Below are positions 35,000 to 45,939 of a stretch of 64,000 bases of DNA, piece by piece; within the stretch, counting starts at the first letter, position 1, and every line of letters starts with the position of its first letter. The notes beneath the pieces were generated by a model. It was not told the DNA's origin. It searched no databases and was given only the letters and a program-made list of their open reading frames with translations. Source of the stretch: Druceiella hillmani (lineage: Eukaryota; Arthropoda; Insecta; Lepidoptera; Hepialidae); the NCBI GenBank assembly GCA_039881145.1, contig JAYKKI010000074.1, positions 11,597,501 to 11,661,500 of the forward strand, read 5' to 3'. The translations under genes and the position numbers were made by a program.

Positions 35000-37900
35000 A
35001 AAATACTACAAATCTATTATATTTTAACGAGTACACAACGATATGAAAACATCTTAAATTTTGGTCACGTGCTATAGCTTTTTTAAATTGTTTTGTTAAT
35101 ACTTTATGAATCGGCCGGTATATAGCAGTCATATATTATATGGAACCCGAAGAAATCATAAGCAGTTTTTTTTGCACTAAACAAATTTAACAATATTTAA
35201 GATCGCTCATGCAAATTAAACATATTGTCTTTTTTCGTATGATTTTAGTTTTTTTGTCATACAAATCAATTTTCCGAATTCTTCTGTCACAGGCGATCTT
35301 GTCAGAAACTATGCAATGTGGGAACATGAAAGTTGGCTTGATAAGACTAACGTTTTAAAAATATTCGTATAATACTAGAATATAAAGATAGAGTAACTAA
35401 GGTCTTTAAAGAATTTTTTTTAATTATTTACCTCACGTTTATCTCTATTGGCAAGTAGGATTACAAAAAATATTTCATAACTTTTTGCATATTTAAAAAG
35501 ATGTTTTAAAATATATCCAAAAATCGTGCACTTTTCCCGCTTCCCCTTTCTTCGTGTATGACTAAACTAAAAATCATGATAAAACCAAGTTTGGTGATCT
35601 ATGATCAGTAGATTATATAGGTTAATTATCCTTGATCTTACAATTTTAGAAATATGCAACATATTGTTCACCCATGAAAGATATAATAGGCAATATATTT
35701 ACGCTGTGAAACATTATTTAAGCGTTTACGAGTGTCTACATCTACAAGAGATCGTTGTAGTATGAGTTTTTATTTTACTTTTTCATCATGCTTTTCTGCT
35801 GATGAAATATGGTACTCAAAGGGGTAAAGGTTTCGTTGTTGAAGAGAAATACAGACATCTTTCTCAATATTTTAACTGTGAGTCACATTAAGCCCATATA
35901 TCGAATTCTTCGGAGTGAAGTTTCGAGTAAAAACTATTTAAGATGATAATTTGAGGTCCGGCACTACGCTTCAAGATATACGTCAACTCGATTTGACTTT
36001 AAGGAAATTAGTCTTAAATCCAAAAATATAAACTATGACGTTTACTAAAATCTTTGAGATGTGTTCAAACATTTTAATTTTCTTTAAAATTTTCGGATTA
36101 TTTCCATTTTATAAGTGGTTAAATTTCCACCTAGAAATTAAAATATTAATTCAAATTATTTATTTATTTTGCAGTTATCTAGATTTGTGTTGAAAAATAC
36201 ACTTAGTGTTATGTACAATATAAAACACACATCATTTCAGACTGTTGAGCCGCGCTAGCGAAATATTGTCACGGATCAATTGCAAGAAGTCTATCGGAAC
36301 ACGCGATATAAAATGATAAATATTTAGAATGAATTGTTATGTACGAGAGATTTATTTTCTAATTGTAAGACATTGTTTACACTATAATGGAAAAATTGTT
36401 TTTACTGGTGTTACCGATTTTGTTTAAATACGTCAGCCGATACGACCATTAAAACTATTATTTTTTTTATTCTGATACTCTCTTTTGATTGTTCGTTTTT
36501 TTTTAAATATTTTATATGAATACAGTTTGTAACTAGTCCTTATAAATTGGTTCTTTTATAAAAACCCATGTGGATGAAGACGCAAGAAATTGAAATTTGT
36601 CGTAGCAATAAAGCATATTAATTCACAAACATCTCAATAACTAGCACACAAAAATATCTATTTGGAAATATTAAGACGAACGTGGGTAAATTACGTATTA
36701 AAATTTTTTTTGAAGTTCATAAAAAGCGTCGGGTACAATCTGGAGGAGAAAAGCGAATTGATATGGGTATCAAAAATATTCTTTTCATAATTTTAAGTAG
36801 TATATCTTTAGACATAACTGAAAAAAAAACATTACAAAATATGTCACCTCTTCCTTACTTCGGAATCGATTGAGTCTAAAATTTTAAAAAAAGCAATATT
36901 TTCAGAAGTCTATGTAAAGGTTGTTGAAGAAATATTATGATGATTCATATATCATAGTTATTTAAATACTTGTCATTGTGTATGTATATGTCTCCTCTGA
37001 CTAATCTTATTGGTTACTAGTAAATATGTATTTTGCTATGGAGGCTGTATAAGAGGTGATTTATAACAATTAAAGTAATTTCACTTTAAAAGACGTAAGG
37101 AATTTCATTCAGGCGCAAGTCAGACTCGCACTTGGCTAGTTGTGATAATCAGTTCCTACTTATTTCATTCTGTTTCATTTTTCTAACCAACCTCGTGCTT
37201 TTGTTAACTAACCCTTAACCAACTTTTATGTCCTTGCGCTGTTTTAAAGTTAGTTTATACAATTTTAAATTTACCAACTTTTCGATACTGATTTGATAAA
37301 TATTGATATTTAATTGTTTTATTCATACTATCATGTCTTTACTCTCTATTATTTCTTAATATTTCCCGTTAAAATGAAACTGACTGCTTTATCACATAAC
37401 TTATGAAACGCCAACAAAAACAAAAAGTTGAACTAGAATGTACCGAACGATAGAAAGGTTTCAATATCTACGGCTTATATGAGTCCTATAAGTAATAAAT
37501 TCTTTCTGAAATCTTTGATACTTAAAGAAAATATCTTATAATGCCGTCGAGTAACATAAAAATAACAAATTAATATCGTTTTCATATATTTTTAAATTTC
37601 TCTCATATTTATATCAAAATTCTTTCCCAAAAAGAGAACGAAAGCAATTAGATAAAACATGAAATGGAATAAGATAAACTTTCGAGAAGAAACAATGCTA
37701 TTACTAAATTTTAATTTTTTATAATTCAAATTTCAACACAAGACAATTTAAACATATATGTAAATTAATTATTCACGATATCCATATTAATTTCGCTCGA
37801 AGTCGACAGCGTTAATAATTTAGACCAAAACCAATTCAATTTATAATCGTTAAAATATTTATCTGACAAAATCGATGAACAGCGTATGTTCCAAGGATAT

Positions 37901-38340
37901 CTTTTATATATGTCTAAATTTTATATAATCGAGGTATTATGGAAATAAAGGGTTTTTGTCTTACATAGGCTGGGTACAAATTATTTTAATATATTTTGAT
38001 TCAGTGCTGATTGTGAGAACAAATCCATGTTTTCGACAATAATAAGGGGAAGGTGCGCTGCCATCTTGGATTTAACGTGCAATATTTTTTTTTTCAAAAT
38101 GCCTCTGAAATTATTAACTCTGTGCAATATCTTTTCTCTTTTTCTAATCTTTTTTTTTTAAAAAGACACAGTTACACATATTGTCGGTATCTAAATTTGT
38201 TTGTATGAACTTAACAAAAACGGTTCTAAAACATTTTAGAGGTGGAGATGTAGTTTATAGTGTAGATAAACGCGACGCAAGAGTATGTGGGGAGACAGAT
38301 AATAGAGTGTTTTAAACAGATGGTACACTTAGTTACTGTT
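35000..38340. other. AT-rich non-coding stretch
   Basis: Apart from a dispersed repeat fragment near 35290-35345, I find no gene or named repeat. The 63-codon frame at 36682-36873 has no known domain. Confidence 0.5.
35290..35345. repeat. dispersed repeat fragment
   Basis: GTCAGAAACTATGCAATG and TGGGAACATGAAAGTTGGC align with the block at 21640-21700. The flanks diverge. Confidence 0.5.
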
Positions 38341-38349
38341 ATGTCAAAA

Positions 38350-38708
38350 ATGGCATATAATCGTATAATTTCGGGAGAAAAATTAGAACGTCGGACCGCA
38401 ACTAACATTGACGAAATTGTGCTGCATATTTTTTCGTACTTTAAAGAAAATTCCGAAGAAACTTAATTCTATTTCGATGAGCTTATTAATCTAATAGAAA
38501 ACGATCATCGTTCCGATGCAAGAGCTATAAAATTCCGTCTTATGAAAATGACATACTGATCATGAAGAAAAATAAACTGCTTCCTGTCATTTCTTTTTCG
38601 GCAGCAAGATACCAATTTATTTCGAAAAAGTGGTGAACCGAAAAAGAAGAAAGTTGTAAGAAAGAATGGCTTAGAATTATTAAATAAAAAGCTGCTGTTA
38701 TTTAGGTA
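38350..38708 (+). pseudogene. DDE transposase N-terminal remnant
   Basis: A 38-residue frame from ATG 38350 to TAA 38466 reads RTATNIDEIVLHIFSYFKE. It resembles the first helix of a helix-turn-helix domain found at the N-terminus of insect Tc1/mariner-like transposases (the pattern EI...V..YFK.E). In a shifted frame at about 38604-38705, KSGEPKKKKVVRKNGLELLN resembles the basic linker that follows that domain. Frameshifts and a deletion separate them and no catalytic core remains. The hammerhead-family copy starts about 40 bases downstream. Assignment is from motif resemblance only and could be wrong. Confidence 0.4.
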
Positions 38709-38749
38709 TACGTGCACAGGACTACTATACGCCAAAATCACTTCGACTT

Positions 38750-38950
38750 TCCTTAAGTTCTTTACCATGCCCTAGATATTGTTATATTACAAAATCTTCA
38801 AGTGGACATTTTTGCTTAAAGCCCATTTTAAGATGTTGTAATACAACGAAACCTAGATCTTGGTAAAGAACTTAAAGAAAGTGCAAAAAATATTACATCA
38901 CGTAGTTTAACTTAATTGCGAATGTAATTGAAATTCTAGATTGTTCGCAA
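38750..38950. repeat. second, diverged copy of the hammerhead-like family
   Basis: Left arm 38750-38815 and right arm 38822-38885 are imperfect inverted copies, with a spacer of only a few bases. Both are homologous to the arms at 22671-22950, and homology continues to about 38940 on the right. Core changes: right arm has TTTAAGA for CTGAAGA and GATC for GGTC; left arm (minus strand) has TTGAAGA, AATA in place of GAAA, and GGGC. Both motifs should be inactive. Confidence 0.75.
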
Positions 38951-39845
38951 GTTTTTCCGTGAAATAATTTTGATGGAAAAGTGTGGCTATTTGTATAAGT
39001 AGAATATAATCTTTATGATAACTATTGTTTTATTTTTTCCACAAATTGAACTTAACAGATATGAGAAAACGCTACAAATAATAAAGTGGATTTTGTTTAT
39101 AAATAAACCAAAAAAATGAAATTTCCCTTTAATTCTTTAAAATACATCTTTGTCCTTCTTTTTCACCGCTATATCTCATTATAAAATATATTAACAGAAA
39201 AAAATTTAATAAGAAAAATATACGTAATTGCGTTTGTTTTAGGTTTGCTATAAATTAAAGCATTTATAGTTGCAGAGTTATTTTGAGAAAGGAAATCATT
39301 TATTCACTCCAAATGCAGGAAGGCAGCCCCTTCTCTCGATCTAAAATTTGCACTTTTCATCAGAATCATCACTCAACCAGCATATATCAAAATAATTACT
39401 ACCCCACCTTTGGTAAGGAAGGGTCCCTACTGCTGCAGCACTTTCGTTATTTATGAAGGTTTAGCTAAAACATCACAAATGATGTAACGGTTGCAGCGTA
39501 GTGGTACAACTGGCCGAATGAAATTTAAATGGGTGTACGGAATCGGTGCTAAAAATCAGTTCAAAATTGGGGTATCTAAATCCTACATTGCAGAAAAACT
39601 ATAAAGAAGAATTTAAAGAACCTAATTTTGCATTCATTTATGACACCAATGTCGTACATCCAATTAAATTTAATTTGACCACGTGTATAACTTTAGTGAC
39701 TGGAAATACTTCTTGACGATTTTCAAAAGTATACGCTAAAGGTATAGGAAATTTTAACGGTGGTAATAATATTTGAAACTTTCATATATGTATCATTTTT
39801 ACCTCTGTGCTTAATGCAATGGACAATATATTTATGTTGTAGAAA
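38950..39845. other. AT-rich stretch with possible retroelement tail
   Basis: The Jockey-like fragment reads toward this interval on the minus strand. Its 3' part might extend here, but translations give no further recognisable motif. Balanced patches occur at 39310-39550. Confidence 0.35.
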
Positions 39846-39849
39846 ATTC

Positions 39850-40475
39850 ATATCAGTAAACAATTAAGTATAATTGGTGACCAAATAACTGAGCAGTATT
39901 CAAGTATTGGGCGGACTAAAGCTAAGTAGAGATGATTATATTTTTTGACTGAGAGATGAAGATGAGATGGAATTCTTATCCCGATCTGAGTATATGTGCA
40001 TGCATTATGTATGCTTGCAATCTTATCTTGTCCACGTGACTAGATAAATTTAATTTATTGTTTATGATGACACCCAACACTTTTACAGATGTGACTTCCA
40101 CGAGTTGATGTTCATCAAGTTGATATATTACGGATTGTCATTGGAATATGCGCGAGAAAGACATTACCACACATTTATTTTAATTTAAGTTGGTTTTACG
40201 TGTACTATCAGCTGAGTTCGTTGATATCTTGTTGGACAATGTTGACATTACCATAGCCAAATATTTTTCTAAATATTTTTAAATTTTCGGCATATAACAA
40301 GTAATCTAATTTCAGGTTATCACTAATGAAAATGTTGACAAGAATGGGTCCTATGTATAAGCCAGAGATCACTTCATATTCGGTTGAAACGTGGCCATTC
40401 ACACCTACTTACAAATATCAACCTGATAAGTTTCATTGATTGCAAATATCAACGAACAAAACCAGTTAAGTGCTT
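39850..40475 (-). pseudogene. Jockey-like non-LTR reverse transcriptase fragment
   Basis: The minus strand shows, in order: WFCSLIFAINETYQV and VISGLYIGPILVNIFISD (where SGVPQGS.LGPILF.IFIND is usual), then LDYLLYAENLKIFRKI (the YADD box, here YAEN, so a catalytic Asp is lost). Then QQDINELS and, after a frameshift, NKCVVMSFSR, VTSVKVLGVIINNKLNLSSH and VDKI. After another shift come IGIRIPSHLHLSVKKYN and YLALVRPILEYCSVIWSP. This is RT domains 4-7 plus the thumb. At least two frameshifts and two stops are present. Upstream RT, endonuclease and ORF1 are absent, so this is a 5'-truncated relic. Confidence 0.9.
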
Positions 40476-40479
40476 TATC

Positions 40480-42990
40480 TTTTTATACCGTATCAATTTA
40501 ATTTCCTGATTAGTGTGTAAAGTCCGTGTAAACTGTGTATACTTCTGTACTCAGATTAATTGCATTGATCACATGGTTAACATACAGGTAGAGGTTTGTA
40601 ACAGTAGATTTGCTACCAATGAAACTGTCTTGTTTAATAGAAATACCATATACTTCTTGCCCCTAAATTTTCATAAGAGTCTAAATGTGTACAGAAAGCT
40701 CATAGTGCGAGTTCCATTTGTATTTATCTGGTTAAAACGATAGGTACAAAATATATGCGGGTTGTTAGGTACAAAATATATATGCATCGCCCTCACTTGT
40801 TTAACAAAATTGTCATACTAACGAGGCCATATTAACGAACATCTTTCAGAAAATATAACCAAAACGTTGTAGTGATTGATATTATATTAATGAATTGAAA
40901 CTAGAAGAATTTAAAAGTAGGGTTAGAATAATAATATATAATTTTTTAGCATTTTCAAACGACAACAGGAGCTAAATGAAAATTGGCGATATTTTCCCTC
41001 ACTAATTAGTTTTAAGAATGTTGCGGTAGTGTCAATAAGTCGAGGCGCTTAAGAGATTAGTTTCAGACGCTTACGAATACAGGACCTAGCAAGATTTAGA
41101 TATATTTTTATGCACTTATCATGTGAAAACTGTACTATATTTTTATAAGGTATTCAAAGGGACGTGAAAGGTTATTAGAAATGTTTTGCGAGCATGATTA
41201 TATTATTATTATTTATTATTCAAATAATATTTCAAATTTTCCGGTATAAAAGAAACGAATACGCTTCACCCATGCAATGTTCGACAGCTGCGAGAGTGGT
41301 GGCAAATTCCCGTGCCGATGACTTCCGGTATAATTCGCTCGGGCTGCAGTACGGCGCCCCTTTTTGTTCATTGACGGACATTCCATTTTATTTTCTCCTT
41401 CGCTGTTGCTTTTCCAAAGACAAATAGCTTTCTGATTTTTAGCCGAATACCTTATTTTCTTGAAAAAATATTTGCAAAGTGCACTTTGGAGTGTTAATTG
41501 AAAGCGACTCTTTTTGCTTTTCAATTATTGTACATATTTTTATAATTATATTATTGTAGTGGTGTGAAATATAAGGTGAAACAAAAGGAAAACTCATTAA
41601 ATACGACATAAGGTAGTTATGAATTTCAGAAATTCAGTTAATACTTTGTGGTAATTATAAATGATAAAGTCCATCAAAACAGAGTAACTCTTTTTAGTAG
41701 CTTCGTATTAAGTTTTTATTAGTATCATAAATTTTTTAAAATAAATAATTATGATTAATCTTTGGTATTGACAAACCCTTCTGAAATTTGTGTTGGAATT
41801 CTACAAATATGTGTCAACACATTTAAGAGTAATGGATTTATTGCTTGCCAAAAAGTAAGAAACGATAATGTCGCATTTAACGTAACAGAAAGTAGTTATG
41901 TACTTTTTTAAATCTTTAAATACGTAAATTATTTCGTAACGATGAAATGCATAGAAGAAAAGTGGAGTACTATTATTTAGTGATTTTAATATTGCTTAAT
42001 GCAATTTCAGAACATATATGAGCAAATATTAATGTAGAAATGAGTAAATGTTAATGCATAAATGTTGAAACGAAAACATTAGTTAAACTTAGCAAACCCT
42101 TTATTCCAGATTAGTAATGCGATTCCAAATTAGTCGTCATAACACTGTAAGGCGGAAAGATGCATTAAAAACTATAGTTTTCCATTCGCTTTATAAAACA
42201 TAATATTTATCGTAAAATTTTAAAAAGGATATTTTGTGCTATGGTGTCGTGTAAATAAATGGATACATGGTTATGATTCAAATATTTAGAAACCGCATAT
42301 ACACACTTCAATTCTATTTATCTATAACGATTTAGTAGGGCTGAAAAATCCATGGCAAAACGGAAGTGGTATTTTAAAATTAATAGTCTCTTAATTGTAT
42401 ACTTCATAGTATCTTAATTAATTTACCTATATTTAAAGTCGGTATAACATTTCCTCATAAAATATATGCATAAATCATAAATATTGTCTTGTGTATAATA
42501 AATAATGCATAAATAAAATATAAACATAATGCACTGAATACTTACCTGAATAAGTCTACCAACAAAAACCTTAAATTAAATATCTTATAAATTAGAAAAT
42601 CTTAAAATGGAAATTATTTAGTCGACATAAACAAGTAGGTATACTATAAGTATAAGAAGCTTGAAATGTGATATAATTGAAACAAAACAAAATTTTTAAA
42701 TCCAATCCATTCCTTCCTGATTTTTCTTCGAATTTTAACCCAATATAAAATTAAAGTAAACAGGGATAGCGATTTTATGGTAAATTAACTTTTTAATGAT
42801 AAATTTATATTTCACAACATATTACCAACAGACACCTACTAGTTTATTTTTATTGATTACTTCCTAAATTATGTAAATTTATTTTCAACAAAAAGCCAAT
42901 TATACATATATCACGTCAAATTGCAAATAGCACAAGAATAATACAAATCGTTAATTTATTGTTTAAAATTTACTTGACGCCTTTGAGTGT
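40480..42990. other. AT-rich non-coding stretch
   Basis: Contains the balanced block at 41260-41430, listed separately. Otherwise no gene or named repeat. Confidence 0.5.
41260..41430. promoter_or_regulatory. candidate conserved block or exon
   Basis: About 170 bases of CpG-containing, non-repetitive sequence. Both strands are open across it (77 codons plus, 102 codons minus) and neither translation has a domain I know. Coding or regulatory status cannot be decided from sequence alone. Confidence 0.2.
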
Positions 42991-42993
42991 ATT

Positions 42994-42994
42994 T

Positions 42995-43066
<72 letters not shown>
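42994..43066. repeat. (TA)n microsatellite
   Basis: About 70 bases of TA repeat with two interruptions near its left end. Confidence 0.97.
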
Positions 43067-43069
<3 letters not shown>

Positions 43070-45890
43070 ACTTGTAAGTTCATGAATAAGTAGAAAACTT
43101 ATTACCCCTGAAACGATTAGAGAATTTTAACACGTATTTCATAATTACAAAAATTGTAAATTTAAATTTTCAACGTCATTTATCACATACCTCTGAAATA
43201 AAATAACACATTTACTGAATATAATAACATAATGTGTTAAAGTCCGGCAAGGTTATGAGTACTTTATTTAACGATTTTTGGGGATAATTATTTGCATGAA
43301 TTTCGAAATTACAAATAAAATATCAAAATTCGAGTTAACTGAACATATAGAGCGTATGCTATCTCGCTCAATTTTACTATACGTAATGACGAAACAAAAA
43401 AAATTAAATTATACGAGATAGTTTTTGATTATTTACGTGTTTTCTACTTCCTATTTTTGTAAACCTGTAATATAAACTGAGAAATAAACATTTTTTAAGT
43501 TCAATCCTTCTTTAATGTGTTAAAAGGCGCTTATTAACTATTTGTAAGATCAAATATTATAACGGAGAATACCACTGCATTGTGCAAATTTAATAAAGGG
43601 AAAATGGAGTGATTCAATTAGTGATGCACATGACTGAACAGTGCGATGAATTAATATGAATGCACTTTGCACCAGTTATTCAGAGAATGTGAAGAGAGAA
43701 ATATAAAAGTAGACAGAATAAAACTTATGTGTGTTTTATTGGATAATACAAACAAGAAAATTTTAAAATATTATATTTACAGAAATTTCATCGGACCTCT
43801 TCCATTTTTTAATCCTATTTTCGGAATTTCAGCGTACCAAGTGATATGCAATGCGTACATTTTCCTTCTAAATGTTATCCATTTAATTGGAACTTTTAAC
43901 TACTTCATTAGAACTTTCATTGAAAATTCTTTCAATTAATTTGCCCCGACGGTTTAAAGAAATACGTGGAATTAGGGTATCCTACTATATTTCAACACGC
44001 ACTTAGACTGTTTTTTACTCACAAATCATCTAAACATTTCTTTATCTTCTCAAAAGATTTCACACACAAACATTTGCATTTTTAATTCTGCAATGACTTC
44101 CACATTTGTTTTCATTTTACTTTTTGTTTTTCACCATTTTAGACCAAAATCCACGTATTCATATTTCCATTATTTTTTTGTAATTTATAAGTAACAAAGA
44201 AATCCGGCAAAAATGAACTTGAGGTTACAGAAATGGATAACATTTTAAAAAACCTGCTCCCTTTTGGGAAGAGGAAAAAAGAAACAATTCAGCGATTAGC
44301 AATCTCAAAAGCGCAAAAACTAAAATGCAATTTGTAAATGATACAAAATAAAAGTATATCTTAATAAAAGTACATACGTAATATCTTTAAAAAATATAAA
44401 TAAATAATTATAAGAAATGAAAATGCAATGAAAATGTAACGAAATACATTATTTTTTTAAAAAATATTACAAAAAAATAATCAATGCTTTTTGTTTTATC
44501 TTAAAGTTTAGCCCCAGTTTGCCCTCAATAAAAGCAAACTGTTACCTTTAAACTCTAAATTAACTGACATTTCATAAAACAGCAAAGTTTTCTTATTGGT
44601 CTGATTGACTTTTCTCTATTATCTCTCATTTTCTCTATTTATGGGTGTAATTTTGATTCTTGTAACATCTGGACCCAACACTTTTGCTTTTATTGGGTTC
44701 CTTTTCTTAACAAACCAATTCAACCACAAGATCGAAAATAATGTTTCTAATTTTAATTGAATATATCTTTCTAACTTCATTATTTCTGACACATTGACAT
44801 GTAATTTACTAGGCAAGTACTTTACATGCGCATTGTTATATTTTATATATTTACAATATTTTAATTCTTTATATATGATACACAATTTACAGCACTCTAC
44901 CACAATACTGTTTGTCGCCTCAGGCCACTTAGCACTTGTTTTTATAAAAGTATTCATTAATATTTAAAAATAAGTAAATAATTATTAGATACAGATTATC
45001 ACGTCGCAGGTGTAATTTGTTGACCTACGAAAAAATTTTATAAAATTTTTTTGCCAAGTTCAAGGAACTATTTATATGGCTAATCTATTAATAATAATTG
45101 CTGTAATTTTTTTCTTTCAACTCCGTTACAAACCTTTTCTTGTACATATTTATTAGTAAAAAAATTAAGAGTGACGGCTTGATTGTTACATCGTATACCT
45201 ACATAAAATATATTTTGGTTTGCATTAGGTCTCTTCGACATTATTTAACTTTTATTGATCACTAGAATGGTGTTTATGTAGTTCTAGCAGTAATTTTGGA
45301 TATACTTTTCTATCTATGATCAAGTACAGGGTTTATGTACTACATTTCATAAAAAATATTTTTCCAGAAACAGAGTTTTTACCTCAAAACGTCAAGCTGT
45401 TTTCCCTGTGAAATGTACATTGTGGTGCATTTGCGTAATATATTCCTTTTATATTTTTTTGGTCGGAAATACCTGTACCATTACAGAAAGTTTCAGGCGT
45501 TTTATATAACAACATTAACGCATTGGGGTAATAAACGTCAAAAGAGATTTTCTTTCAAACAAGAAAAGCAATTTGAATGAATGTAAATTAATTGTTTAAA
45601 AAATTAAAAAGTAAAACGATTTTAAAAATGCCGCACGGAAAAGAAAAAATAATTATCAAACTAGTTTTCATTATATACTCAGTGAGGACTTCAGTGTTAA
45701 TTATATTTTTTACTGAATATAATATTCGGGTGTAAAAGTGCGGGGCGTTTTGTCTTAAAATCTTATTGAAATTTGAAGCGTTTTCTTTCACGTAATACTA
45801 ATGTGAGGAACAAAATCTTTTATTTTTGACAAAAAGGATACCACGCTTTTAAACTCAAATATGAGACTAATGTAGCTTACACTAAAGACT
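43070..45890. other. AT-rich non-coding stretch
   Basis: Two longer open frames occur: plus 43667-43939 (90 codons, non-ATG opening codon) and minus 44619-44957 (112 codons). Neither has a known motif, signal peptide or biased codon use that I can point to. The minus frame is long for DNA this AT-rich but remains unassigned. Confidence 0.35.
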
Positions 45891-45900
45891 TAACTGGGTT

Positions 45901-45938
45901 GGCAGAGAAAACAGGTTCCGGCAGAAAAAACAGGTTCA
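45901..45938. repeat. 19-bp tandem repeat, two copies
   Basis: 45901-45919 and 45920-45938 differ at two positions and share the GGCAGA...ACAGGTTC pattern. Confidence 0.8.
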
Positions 45939-45939
45939 G

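Noticed and set aside
38505..38768. 87-codon minus frame
   Set aside because: Composition is that of antisense A-rich DNA (Phe and Leu runs) and it overlaps the transposase remnant and the inverted repeat.
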